Assembly: GCF_003990725.2 (NCBI RefSeq)
Contig: NZ_CP030064.1
Coordinates: forward strand, 744,001-808,000
Length of the DNA: 64,000 bases
Origin: Halorubrum sp. PV6
Lineage (GTDB): Archaea; Halobacteriota; Halobacteria; Halobacteriales; Haloferacaceae
Direction of reading: 5' to 3'
Within the stretch, counting starts at the first letter, position 1. Each line of letters opens with the position of its first letter. The notes beneath the pieces were generated by a model. That model was given only the letters and a program-made list of their open reading frames with translations. It made no database searches and was not told the origin of the DNA. The position numbers and the translations under genes are program-made. Below are positions 52,144 to 60,424 of this stretch, piece by piece.

Positions 52144-53907
52144 ATGCCAACGGACGTAGAGAACTGGAAGTCGGAGGCGTACGGGAACGAGGTCCGCGAC
52201 CGCTTGTTCGAGTTCGCGGAGGCGGGGTTCGACTCGATTCCGGACGACGAGCGGGACGCGTGGTTCGAGCGCTTCAAATGGTGGGGGCTGTACCACCAGC
52301 GAAACGGACAGGAGGGGTACTTCATGCTGCGGATCGGCACCCCGAACGGCGTCCTCGAACCGGGGCAACTCCGGACCGTCGGCGAGATAGCCGACGAGTA
52401 CGCCCGCGGGCCGGGGACGAACCCGATCTTCGGCGACGCGTACGCCGATTTCACCACCCGGCAGTCGATCCAGCTCCACTGGATCGAGCTGTCCGACGTG
52501 CCGGCGGTCTTCGAGACACTCGAAGCGAACGGGCTCTCGACCCAGCAGGCCTGCGGGGACTCCTGGCGGAACATCGTCGGAAACCCGGTCGCCGGCAAAG
52601 ACGCCCAAGAGGTGATCGACGCGTGGCCGGTGATCCGCGACCTCAACGAGACGTTTAAAGGAAACGACGACCACGCGAACCTCCCGCGGAAGTGGAAGGT
52701 GTCCGTGACCGGGTCGGCCGACGGCTCCGGGCAGGGCGACATCAACGACCTCGCGTTCGAGCCCGCGTACAAGGCGGTTGGAGGCGCGGGCGACGACGGC
52801 GAGGACGCCGTCGGCTTCAACGTCCGCGTCGGCGGGGGGCTCGCGCGCAACGAACCGCGGCTCGCCCGCGACATCGACGTCTGGGTGCCGCCGGAGCGGG
52901 TCGCCGACGTCGCCGGCGGGCTCTCCGCGCTGTTCCGCGACTACGGCGACCGCGAGGACCGGTACAACGCTCGCGTGAAGTTCCTCGTCGACGAGTGGGG
53001 CGCAGAGGAGGTCCGCGAGACGCTCCAAGACGAGTACGTCGAGTTCGACCTGGAGCCCGCCGGCCGCGACGTTCGCGAGGAGTACACCTACAACGCGGGC
53101 GAAGGCGCGCGCAACGACCTGGTCGGCGTCCACGACCAGAAAGACGGAGCGAACTTCGTCGGGCTGAACGTGCTCGTCGGCCGGATGGGCGCGGCCGACG
53201 TGCTCGCGCTCGCCGACCTCGCCGAGGAGTACGGCTCCGGCGAGGTCCGGCTCTCGCAGCGCCAGAACGTCATCGTCACCGACGTGCCGGACGACGCGCT
53301 CGACGAGTTCCTCGCGGAGCCGCTTCTCGACCACTACTCGCCGGACCCGTCCCCGTTCATGCGCGGCTCCGTCGCGTGTACCGGGACCGAGTTCTGCTCG
53401 CTGTCCATCGTCGAGACGAAGAACCGGCAGGTGCGATTCGCCCGCTGGCTGAAGGCCAACGTCGACCTCCCCGCCGACGTCGAGGAGTTCCACATCCACC
53501 TCTCCGGGTGTACGGCCTCGTGCGCGCAGCCGCAGATCGCCGACGTGAGCCTGCGCGGGATGAAGACCCGCAAGGACGGCGACCCGGTCGAGGCGCTCGA
53601 CGTGGGCCTCGGCGGGGGGCTCGGCGAGAACCCGCAGTTCGCGCGGTGGGTCACGCAGCGCGTCCCCGTCGACGAGGTGCCCGGTGCGATCGCGAACCTG
53701 ATCGAGAGCTTCGCCGCCGAGCGAGAGGCGGGCGAGTCGTTCCGAGCGTTCGTCGCTCGCCACGACGACGACGCGTTAGACGCGCTCGTCGACCCCGAAG
53801 AGACCGACTACGAGGACCCGATGATGCACAACACCAAACGCACCTGGTACCCGTACGCCGAGGACGACGCCATCGAGGACGCGCCGGCGACGCCGGCGGA
53901 CGACTGA
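52144..53907 (+). CDS. nirA: Ferredoxin-dependent assimilatory nitrite (sulfite) reductase
   Basis: 587 residues, sirohaem and 4Fe-4S enzyme reducing nitrite to ammonia (sulfite to sulfide is the alternative). The cluster ligands are Cys412 and Cys418 (ACTGTEFCSLS, Cx5C) and Cys456 and Cys460 (HLSGCTASCAQPQ, Cx3C). Two half-repeats are seen: GYFMLRIGTPNGVLEPGQL with DFTTRQSIQLHWI, and ANFVGLNVLVGRMG with RLSQRQNVIVTDV. Length and the haloarchaeal context favour NirA (called NasD in Haloferax). It is followed 28 bases later by a small gene often found beside it. Its product ammonia would feed the gltB pathway at the other end of the window. Confidence 0.9.
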   Translation: MPTDVENWKSEAYGNEVRDRLFEFAEAGFDSIPDDERDAWFERFKWWGLYHQRNGQEGYFMLRIGTPNGVLEPGQLRTVGEIADEYARGPGTNPIFGDAYADFTTRQSIQLHWIELSDVPAVFETLEANGLSTQQACGDSWRNIVGNPVAGKDAQEVIDAWPVIRDLNETFKGNDDHANLPRKWKVSVTGSADGSGQGDINDLAFEPAYKAVGGAGDDGEDAVGFNVRVGGGLARNEPRLARDIDVWVPPERVADVAGGLSALFRDYGDREDRYNARVKFLVDEWGAEEVRETLQDEYVEFDLEPAGRDVREEYTYNAGEGARNDLVGVHDQKDGANFVGLNVLVGRMGAADVLALADLAEEYGSGEVRLSQRQNVIVTDVPDDALDEFLAEPLLDHYSPDPSPFMRGSVACTGTEFCSLSIVETKNRQVRFARWLKANVDLPADVEEFHIHLSGCTASCAQPQIADVSLRGMKTRKDGDPVEALDVGLGGGLGENPQFARWVTQRVPVDEVPGAIANLIESFAAEREAGESFRAFVARHDDDALDALVDPEETDYEDPMMHNTKRTWYPYAEDDAIEDAPATPADD

Positions 53908-53935
53908 CGATGCGGGGTCCGAGCCGGGGGCTGCG

Positions 53936-54229
53936 ATGAGCAACCGACTGCTCCGCGTGAACGCGTACACGACCCTCGACCTCGTCGACGGCCGGGTCCG
54001 CGCCCACGAGTTCGAGTCCGACGCGCCGGGCGTCGTGAACGTCACCGCGCCGCGCGAGGCGCCCGAACAGGTGACACTCCAGGTCGAACTCGACGACACG
54101 GCGGTCGACGGCCTCCCCGCCCACGCCGACGAGATCGACCTCTCGCCCGCGCAGGCGCGGACGCTCGCCGAGGCGCTACAGTCGACGGCGGACCGCGTCG
54201 AGGCCGCACAACGCGGCGACTCCTTATAA
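53936..54229 (+). CDS. Small conserved protein behind nirA (DUF6360-like)
   Basis: 97 residues: MSNRLLRVNAYTTLDLVDGR, VVNVTAPREAPEQVTLQVEL, then an acidic helical end. It resembles a small haloarchaeal family (DUF6360, tentative) of unknown function. It lies 28 bases after nirA and is probably co-transcribed, which suggests a role in nitrite reduction or its maturation (inference). It ends with TAA within CTTATAAGC. The intergenic region behind it contains two hairpins. Confidence 0.65.
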   Translation: MSNRLLRVNAYTTLDLVDGRVRAHEFESDAPGVVNVTAPREAPEQVTLQVELDDTAVDGLPAHADEIDLSPAQARTLAEALQSTADRVEAAQRGDSL

Positions 54230-54246
54230 GCGAACTGTGCGGTGGC

Positions 54247-54289
54247 GCCGGCGTCAGACCGCCGGCTGCAAGAGGTGCATCGCGCCTCT
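54247..54289. terminator. Two hairpins between convergent genes
   Basis: GCCGGCG (54247-54253) pairs with CGCCGGC (54260-54266) over a 6-base loop, and AGAGG (54271-54275) with CCTCT (54285-54289). They lie between the 3' ends of the nirA partner gene and purM. A bidirectional terminator is likely, but T-tracts are short. A TATA-like TTTATAA at 54345-54351 in the same gap has no gene assigned. Confidence 0.45.
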
Positions 54290-54381
54290 CTGCGTGCCGG
54301 CGAGCGCGCAGACCCCCGAGAGACGGGCGTCACGCCGCCGTCCATTTATAAGCGATCGAGAGCGGTGTCGAGGGCAACCCC

Positions 54382-55380
54382 TTATAAATCCAGTCCACGG
54401 ATCGCGACGCTCCCCTCGTCGCCCTCCTCCACGTGCCCGATCACGCGCCCGTCCGTCTCCGCAGCCAGCGACTCGGCGGCTTCGGGGTCGAGCGCCGCGA
54501 CGAAGCCGGTTCCCATGTTGAACGTGCGGTGCATCTCCTCGTCGGAGACGCTCCCTTCGGCCTGGACGAACTCGAAGACGGGCTGGGGGTCGAAGGCGTC
54601 GTCGACGACGTACCGGTTCGCGCCGAGCCGCGTCAGGTTCGTCCAGCCGCCGCCGGTGACGTGGGCCGCGCCGTTGACGCCGTGGTCGCGCATCGGGTCG
54701 AGCAGGTCGGTGTAGATCCGCGTCGGCTCCAAGAGCGCCTCGCCGACCGTCTCGTACCCGTCGAACAGGCACGGGTCGGTGTACGCGTGGTCGCGGGTCG
54801 CGGCTTCGCGCGCGAGCGTGAGCCCGTTCGAGTGGATCCCCGACGAGCGCCACCCGACGAGCGCGTCGCCCGGCTTCGCCGCGCCGTCGAAGACGGCGCC
54901 CTTCGCGGCGAGTCCCGCGCAGGTCCCCGCCAGATCGAGTCCCGAGATCACGTCTGGCATCACCGCGGTCTCGCCGCCGACGAGTTCCATGTCCGCGAGT
55001 TCGGCGCCGCGCGCCAGCCCGTCGCCGACCTGTTCGGCGAACTGCTCGTCCGGCTCGTCGACCGCGAGGTAGTCGACGAAGGCGACGGGGCGCACCCCGG
55101 CGGCGACCAGATCGTTGACGTTCATCGCGATACAGTCGATCCCGACGGTCGAGTAGTCACCGAGAGCCTCGGCGACGAGCAGCTTCGTCCCCACGCCGTC
55201 AGTCGCGAGCGCGAGGTAGCGGTCGCCGATGTCGAGCAAGCCGGCGTAGTCGCCCTCGGCCTCGCCGACCGCGCCGATCAGCGCGGCGGTTGCCGCCTCA
55301 CTGGCGTCGATGTCGACGCCGGCGTCCGCGTAAGTGAGTTCGTCGCCGTCGCGTGCGTCGTCGTCCTCGCCCTCGGTCAT
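54382..55380 (-). CDS. purM: Phosphoribosylformylglycinamidine cyclo-ligase
   Basis: 332 residues. Closes the imidazole ring in purine synthesis (AIR synthetase). LTYADAGVDIDASEAATAAL opens the protein; ALATDGVGTKLLVAEALGDY, DCIAMNVNDLVAAGVRP, ELVGGETAVMPDVI and GWRSSGIHSNGLTLAREA are the ATP- and substrate-binding motifs, and EEMHRTFNMGTGFV is near the C-terminus. The start is ATG 55380 (MTEGEDDD, acidic tail); the frame is open to 55551 without similarity. It is alone between the nirA partner (convergent) and the site-2 protease (same strand, 71 bases). Confidence 0.95.
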   Translation of the reverse strand: MTEGEDDDARDGDELTYADAGVDIDASEAATAALIGAVGEAEGDYAGLLDIGDRYLALATDGVGTKLLVAEALGDYSTVGIDCIAMNVNDLVAAGVRPVAFVDYLAVDEPDEQFAEQVGDGLARGAELADMELVGGETAVMPDVISGLDLAGTCAGLAAKGAVFDGAAKPGDALVGWRSSGIHSNGLTLAREAATRDHAYTDPCLFDGYETVGEALLEPTRIYTDLLDPMRDHGVNGAAHVTGGGWTNLTRLGANRYVVDDAFDPQPVFEFVQAEGSVSDEEMHRTFNMGTGFVAALDPEAAESLAAETDGRVIGHVEEGDEGSVAIRGLDL

Positions 55381-55451
55381 GTGTGTCGAGGGACGCCGGC
55401 GGAGCAAAAACGCACCGTTACGGCCGGGAGCGCGTCGAGCGTCGAGCCGCC

Positions 55452-56126
55452 TCAGAACGGCCCGCCGAATCCGAGCCCGCCCACGAACACCAACCCGACG
55501 GTCAAAAGCACGGAGAGGGCGAAGAAGCCGGCCCACACCGGCTTGCTCCACTTCATGACGGTCTTCCCGTCGAGGGGGCCGTACGGGATCAGGTTAAACG
55601 CGGCGAGGAAGACGTTGATCGCGATGCCCCGCGAGCCGATCAGGGTGACGACCGGGCTTCCGATCACGGGCCCGACGACAAGCGCCGGCAGGAAGACGGC
55701 CGTGAGAAGCAGGTTGACGACCGGGCCGGCGAGCGCGATGTGACCGTGTTCGCGCGGCGTGAGCCGACCGCGGTGGTGGACCGCGCCGGGCGCGGCGAAG
55801 ATGAACCCCAGGAGCGAGCTCATCACCGCCAGAAACAGCATGCTGTTGTCGGCCCGGAACTCGGCCACCTGGTCGTAGTGGACCGCGACGACCTTGTGGG
55901 CGATCTCGTGGAGCAGGAACGCGACGCCCGCAGTGAGCAGCCCGACGAGCAGCGGCGGGAGCACGCCCGCCGCGAGCAGTCGCCCGAAGCCCGCGGTGCC
56001 GTTCACGAAGAAGAGCGTGAACGCGACGCCGAGCGCGAGCCACGCGACGAGTAGGTCGCGGAGCTCCGTGCCGCTGAAGTAGAGCCCGGCGATCCGGCGG
56101 CCCTGGAAGGTGCCACTCACGGGCAT
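55452..56126 (-). CDS. Site-2-type intramembrane metalloprotease (M50)
   Basis: 224 residues with about six membrane helices. The zinc-binding motif is FLLHEIAHKVVAVHY (HExxH), and the third ligand region reads AFNLIPYGPLDGKTVMKW (NxxPxxxxDG). GHIALAGPVVNLLLTA is the conserved GPxxN-like segment. These define a site-2 protease able to cut within membranes. I start at ATG 56126 (MPVSGTFQGRRIAGL); an upstream ATG at 56183 would overlap the TraB gene by 11 bases. The neighbours are a TraB-like membrane protein upstream on the same strand and, beyond it, a divergent membrane-anchored winged-helix regulator, a possible substrate (inference). Confidence 0.9.
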   Translation of the reverse strand: MPVSGTFQGRRIAGLYFSGTELRDLLVAWLALGVAFTLFFVNGTAGFGRLLAAGVLPPLLVGLLTAGVAFLLHEIAHKVVAVHYDQVAEFRADNSMLFLAVMSSLLGFIFAAPGAVHHRGRLTPREHGHIALAGPVVNLLLTAVFLPALVVGPVIGSPVVTLIGSRGIAINVFLAAFNLIPYGPLDGKTVMKWSKPVWAGFFALSVLLTVGLVFVGGLGFGGPF

Positions 56127-56172
56127 CCCCCTCCCGCGAGTCGGGTTACGGGAGCCACCGAGCGCGGATCGC

Positions 56173-57954
56173 TCATGCGCCACCCGTGACCGCGTTCCGG
56201 ACCAACTCGGCCCCAGTGGTTGCGCCCTGGACCAGCAGCCGCCCCACCTCGTCGACGCCGCCGACGTCCCCGAACATCGCGGGGATGACGTACACCGCGA
56301 ACAGGAAGCTCGCGACGATGCTGCCGATGTTCGTCATCGCGACGACGACGATGAGCTTGAACAGGGGCACGTCGAGCATCGCGGCAATAAGCTCCGAGGG
56401 CGACTGCGTCTCGTCGGAGAGCAGCTCGTTGAGCCGCCCGATGTCGCCGACGTTCACCGTCAGACTGCGCAGTTCGACGTAGCCGGTGAACCAGCCGGGA
56501 GCCAGCATCGGGTTGATCGAGGTCATCCACGCGACCGCGCCGCCGACCCCGGCAGATGTCCAGCGAGCCCCGGCAGCCTTCGCGAACGCGAACGCGAAGA
56601 CGCCGTTTATCAGGAACCACGCGGCGAACAGCCGGAGCAGGAACGCGTTCGCCACGCCGGCGAGCGCGAGCAGGACGAAAAAGCCCACGAACCCGACGGT
56701 GATCGCGTAGCCGATCGCCTTCTTCCAGGGGAGTCCGCGCCCGCGCTCTTTCCCCACGAGGTCCTCCATCGGGGGCAGCGAGGCGGGGTCGGCGAGGTAC
56801 CCCTCGATCCCGGCCCGGTGGCCCGCCCCGACGACGGCGACCACGTCGTAGCCGGCCTCGCGGAGGGCGACGAGGCGGTGGCCGATGAAGGCGTCGCGCT
56901 CGTCGATGAGCGCCTCGGCCCCGCCGGGCGAGAACTGGCGGAACTCCTCCATCATCATCGTCACCACGTCGGTGTCGGTCAGGTCCTCCATCCCCAACTC
57001 TTCGATGCCGCCGTGTTCTGGCTCGCCGCCGCCCCGTCCGAGGGCGCCCATCGCGAGCGACGCGAAGCCACCGAGGATCAGGCCGAACGAGACGCCGAGA
57101 CCGAGGCTCCCGACCGCGCGCACGGTGAACCCGCCGAGGTACGTCGCGACGACTCCGTCAAGCACCCCGAGGGCGGCGGCGAACACCCCCGCGACGACGC
57201 CCGAGACGGCCGCGGCGTAGAGACGTCCGTCGGGCGAGAGCGCGATCTTCCCCCCCTGATCGACGGCGATGGCGACCCCGACCGCGGCGACGACGCCGCC
57301 CGTGACGCTCGTCAGCAGCGCGTCGGTGACGCCGAAGCTCCCGCCGAAGAGACCGATCACCGGTCCGGCCAAGATTCCGACGAACAGCCCGACCAACACG
57401 CCGACGACCCGAGAGTCGGTGACGCCGAACGCGAGCCCGCCGACCATGCGCAGCTTCTCCGTGATCGTCATCCGGGCCCAGAAGCGCTGGATCGTCGTCT
57501 GGATGTCCCTGTCGACCAAGGCCACGTCGATGCCGAGCCCCTCGGCGACGTCGATGGCGGCTCGCATGTCCGCGCCGGGCTCGATGTCGAAGCGGTCGCC
57601 CAGCTGGGTCTGGACGTACGACAGCATCCAGTACGCGAGGAACTGGAAGACGGTGTTGCCCCGGAGCAGGTCGCTCGCGTCCAGATCGTCGGGGCTCTCG
57701 CCGTTCATCTGCCGGTACCGCCCCTCGTCGAGTTCGACGGCGACCACGTCGGGTCGCTCGCGTTCGATCGTCTCCTCGACCTCGTCGACCGACCGCTCGG
57801 AGACGTGTGCGGTCCCGACGACCGTCACCGAGCCGTCGCCCTCGGCGGTCGCGCCGGCCGCGTCGCTCGGCGGGGCGCCCTCGCCGCCGGAGGCGACTGC
57901 CGGGCCGTTCGCCGTCGGGGGCGGGGACTCGGATCCCCCTGGCGTCTCTGTCAT
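56173..57954 (-). CDS. TraB/PrgY-family membrane protein
   Basis: 593 residues. After a disordered N-terminal 40 residues, the TraB domain is split: VTVVGTAHVSERSVDEVEET with a conserved His, then DVVAVELDEGRY and FEIEPG-like RFDIEPGADMRAAI, later VVAVVGAGHRAGIEGYL with a second conserved His. A long insert of hydrophobic segments (about 165-330) and a C-terminal set (about 435-590) make it a polytopic membrane protein. Relatives include the enterococcal pheromone-shutdown protein PrgY and GumN/TIKI proteins, thought to be metal-dependent peptidases. In archaea the substrate is unknown. CCTAAAC on the minus strand near 57980 supports ATG 57954; a GTG at 57960 adds two residues. It is followed by the site-2 protease, 46 bases away. 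Confidence 0.87.
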   Translation of the reverse strand: MTETPGGSESPPPTANGPAVASGGEGAPPSDAAGATAEGDGSVTVVGTAHVSERSVDEVEETIERERPDVVAVELDEGRYRQMNGESPDDLDASDLLRGNTVFQFLAYWMLSYVQTQLGDRFDIEPGADMRAAIDVAEGLGIDVALVDRDIQTTIQRFWARMTITEKLRMVGGLAFGVTDSRVVGVLVGLFVGILAGPVIGLFGGSFGVTDALLTSVTGGVVAAVGVAIAVDQGGKIALSPDGRLYAAAVSGVVAGVFAAALGVLDGVVATYLGGFTVRAVGSLGLGVSFGLILGGFASLAMGALGRGGGEPEHGGIEELGMEDLTDTDVVTMMMEEFRQFSPGGAEALIDERDAFIGHRLVALREAGYDVVAVVGAGHRAGIEGYLADPASLPPMEDLVGKERGRGLPWKKAIGYAITVGFVGFFVLLALAGVANAFLLRLFAAWFLINGVFAFAFAKAAGARWTSAGVGGAVAWMTSINPMLAPGWFTGYVELRSLTVNVGDIGRLNELLSDETQSPSELIAAMLDVPLFKLIVVVAMTNIGSIVASFLFAVYVIPAMFGDVGGVDEVGRLLVQGATTGAELVRNAVTGGA

Positions 57955-58061
57955 TGCCACGACCTACTCCGTCGCCGCGTTTAGGGTTTGTGAGTCGGTG
58001 AGCCCCGTTCGCGCGTTGTCGATCCAACAAATTTGTATCCTCACGGGGTAGACTGTGGGGT

Positions 58062-58754
58062 ATGTCGCGGCTGTTGCCCTCCATCTCCGACGCGACCCCC
58101 GAGAACCGCGAGCCTCGGGTCGTCGGCGTCGACGACGACGACGCAGACGCCCTCATCGCGGCCCTCGGCTCCGAGACGGCGCGTGAGATTCTCACGCACC
58201 TCCACGATCAGCCGGCGACCAAGTCGGAGCTCGCCGACGCCGTCGACACCTCGCTCCAGAACGTCCAGTACCACCTCTCGAAGCTCGACGGCGCGAACCT
58301 CGTCGAGGTGGTCGACACGACCTACTCCGAGAAGGGTCGCGAGATGGACGTGTACGCGGCCGCCGACGAGCCCCTCGTGCTCTTTGCCGGCGGCTCGGCC
58401 GAGTCGCGCGGGATCAAGTCCGCGCTCATGCGCCTGCTCGGCGGGTACGGCGTCATCGGACTGGCGGCGGTCGCGGCCCAGCGTCTCCTCTCCGTCGCCG
58501 ACCCGACCGCCCGCGTGACGACGACCACCGACGGGGCCGGCGGCGACGCCGTGGGCGCGGACGGCTCGGACGGCGCCTCGATCGAGTCCGCATCGGACGC
58601 CGGAGGGGGCGACATCGACGGGACCGTCGAGTACGTCGTCGACCCCCTCGCCGACTACGCCGTCTCGCTCGTCGAGCCCGGACTCGTCTTCTTCATCGGG
58701 GCCGCCGTCGTGTTCACGCTCGCGTGGGCGTACTGGTACCGGAGCGGTCGCTGA
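58062..58754 (+). CDS. Membrane-anchored winged-helix (ArsR-like) regulator
   Basis: 230 residues. The N-terminal winged helix (about 25-100) reads ALIAALGSETAREILTHLHD, ATKSELADAVDTSLQNVQYH and LVEVVDTTYSEKGREMDVYA. A hydrophobic segment follows at about 122-143 (LLGGYGVIGLAAVAAQRLL), then a Ser/Asp/Gly-rich loop of about 50 residues, then a C-terminal membrane helix at about 205-226 (VFFIGAAVVFTLAWAYWY). A DNA-binding domain tethered to the membrane is unusual outside haloarchaea. CAAATTTG at 58029-58036 fits the leaderless ATG at 58062. Divergent from the TraB-like and site-2 protease genes. Confidence 0.88.
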   Translation: MSRLLPSISDATPENREPRVVGVDDDDADALIAALGSETAREILTHLHDQPATKSELADAVDTSLQNVQYHLSKLDGANLVEVVDTTYSEKGREMDVYAAADEPLVLFAGGSAESRGIKSALMRLLGGYGVIGLAAVAAQRLLSVADPTARVTTTTDGAGGDAVGADGSDGASIESASDAGGGDIDGTVEYVVDPLADYAVSLVEPGLVFFIGAAVVFTLAWAYWYRSGR

Positions 58755-58790
58755 GGCGGGACGCGTCGCGAGCGTGCGGGCGGCCGTTCC

Positions 58791-58858
58791 GGGTCGCACG
58801 GGTGACCGTCCTGCACTCGACTCTGGGTCGCACGGGCGACCGTCCCGCACTCGACTCG
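58791..58858. repeat. 34-bp tandem duplication
   Basis: Two adjacent 34-base copies (58791-58824 and 58825-58858), beginning GGGTCGCACGGG and differing at three positions. They lie in the spacer between the membrane-anchored regulator and the next gene, just upstream of that gene's TATA-like element (CTATTC near 58872). Confidence 0.85.
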
Positions 58859-58898
58859 CGTGGGACAGCTATTCATGCCGTCGTCGACTGTACCCACC

Positions 58899-59351
58899 AT
58901 GGAACACGAAGCCGAGGTCGTCGGGGTCGGGGCGGGCTCCGCACCCGGCGGCGACGTGCCGGCGGTCATTCTTGCGGCGCGCGACGAGTACGTCCCGATC
59001 TTCGTCAGCGGCGATCAGGCGCAGTCGATCGGGATGGCACTGGAGGGCGAACCGTTCGACAGACCGCTGACACACGACCTCCTCGTCGACATCCTCACCG
59101 AGTTCGGCGGCGCGATAGACCGCGTCAGGGTCGACGACCTCAGAGACGGCACCTTCTACGCCAAAGTCGACGCCGAGCGGTACGAGGACGGCGAGCCGGA
59201 GCGGTTCGTCTTCGACGCGCGCCCCTCCGACGCGCTCGCGCTCGCCGTCCGGATCGACTGTCCGATAGTCGTCTCCGACGAAGTGATAGACGAGGCGGGA
59301 CGCTCACAGGACTCGGTCCGGTTCGACGACGGCCCTCGCGGCGACTCGTAA
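58899..59351 (+). CDS. Bifunctional nuclease-domain (DUF151) protein
   Basis: 150 residues. PAVILAARDEYVPIFVSGDQ with AQSIGMALEGEPFDRPLTHD and LLVDILTEFGG, then FDARPSDALALAVRIDCPI, are the hallmarks of the BFN/DUF151 domain, first described as a plant nuclease domain; archaeal members are uncharacterised. The ATG at 58899 is 27 bases from a CTATTC element, favouring it over an in-frame ATG at 58860. It is preceded by the 34-bp duplication and followed 54 bases later by the thioesterase gene. Confidence 0.9.
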   Translation: MEHEAEVVGVGAGSAPGGDVPAVILAARDEYVPIFVSGDQAQSIGMALEGEPFDRPLTHDLLVDILTEFGGAIDRVRVDDLRDGTFYAKVDAERYEDGEPERFVFDARPSDALALAVRIDCPIVVSDEVIDEAGRSQDSVRFDDGPRGDS

Positions 59352-59405
59352 CCGCCGGCGCGCGTCGGTCAGGAGGTTGAAGTCGCCCGCCGTCCCACCC
59401 ACTGC

Positions 59406-59888
59406 ATGGACGAGACGGCGACGGTCGCGGAGTCGTACACCGAGATGACCGAACTGCTGTTGCCGAACGACACGAACAACCTCGAGCGCGCGCTCGGGGG
59501 CGCGGTCCTCCACTGGATGGACATCTGCGGCGCTATCGCCGGGATGCGCTTTTCGAACCGACAGGTCGTCACCGCGTCGATGGACCACGTCGATTTCATC
59601 TCCCCAATCGAGATGGGCGAGGTCGCCGTCATCGAGGGGTACGTGTTCAACGTGGGGACCACGAGCCTCGACGTGAAAGTCGACGTCAGCGCGGAGAACC
59701 CCCGGACCGACGAACACCGGCGGACGACCACCTCCTACTTCACCTTCGTCGCGCTCGACGACGACGGGCGCCCGGCGAGCGTCCCCGAGCTGATCGCGCC
59801 GACCGAGGCGGAGGCAGAGCTGCGCGACGACGCCATCGAGGGTCGGCGCGAGCAGCTCAAAAGCGTGACCGAGCGGTACGACCTGTAG
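59406..59888 (+). CDS. Acyl-CoA thioesterase, hotdog fold
   Basis: 160 residues. ESYTEMTELLLPNDTNNLERA and GGAVLHWMDICGAIAGMRFS contain the Asn and Asp of the acyl-CoA hydrolase (YciA/BFIT-like) active site. VTASMDHVDFISPIEMGEVA and TTTSYFTFVALDDDGRP complete the hotdog domain. Hydrolyses acyl-CoA; chain preference unknown. It follows the DUF151 gene on the same strand and converges on the GIY-YIG gene, which ends 47 bases downstream. Confidence 0.92.
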   Translation: MDETATVAESYTEMTELLLPNDTNNLERALGGAVLHWMDICGAIAGMRFSNRQVVTASMDHVDFISPIEMGEVAVIEGYVFNVGTTSLDVKVDVSAENPRTDEHRRTTTSYFTFVALDDDGRPASVPELIAPTEAEAELRDDAIEGRREQLKSVTERYDL

Positions 59889-59935
59889 CCCCGGCTAGCG
59901 CGCGTGGGCAGTGAGGGTGTCGTCGGGATTTCCTT

Positions 59936-60424
59936 TTAACTCGTGCCGGGAACCACGTCGACCCGGCCGTCGGTCCCCGAGACCGCGGCCTCGTGTGCGC
60001 TGCGGACGCGCTTTATAAACCCGCCAGCCTCCGCGCTCCCCGCAGCGAGGTGGCTCGCGCAGTCGCAGTCCGACGCGCCGAACCCGTCGAGCGGCCCCGC
60101 CGGAAGCCGGCTCGCGACCGCACACTCCACGTCGACGCCGACGCTCCGCACCACGCGGTCGAGCCACGCATCGGGATGGCCGAGCAGGTAGTCGACGTGC
60201 CAGTGCCGCACGTCGTTGTCGCCGCGGGCGGTCCGCCGGTGTCGGTCGACGCGCGAGAACCCGCCGGGACCGAGCGCGCTGCCGGTGTACGCGTAGGTGC
60301 CGGCGTCGAATCGGTGGGCGCCGAGCGCGCCGACTTCGATCGTCGCCGGGGCCGTGAGGTCGACGAGGAGCGTGTAGGTGCCGCCCGCGTCGCTTTCACC
60401 CTCGCCGTCGCCGTTCCCGCTCAC
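59936..60424 (-). CDS. GIY-YIG-like endonuclease (DUF123/Uri type)
   Basis: 162 residues. YTLLVDLTAPATIEVGALGA then GTYAYTGSALGPGGFSRVDR (the variant of the GIY...YIG core with a following Arg), RHWHVDYLLGHPDAWL, and the Cys-containing SDCDCASHLAAG toward the C-terminus are typical of the archaeal DUF123 family (COG1833). Its biological role is unknown. It starts with GTG 60424, overlapping the stop of the DCC gene by the GTGA junction, so the two are translated together. Confidence 0.85.
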   Translation of the reverse strand: MSGNGDGEGESDAGGTYTLLVDLTAPATIEVGALGAHRFDAGTYAYTGSALGPGGFSRVDRHRRTARGDNDVRHWHVDYLLGHPDAWLDRVVRSVGVDVECAVASRLPAGPLDGFGASDCDCASHLAAGSAEAGGFIKRVRSAHEAAVSGTDGRVDVVPGTS

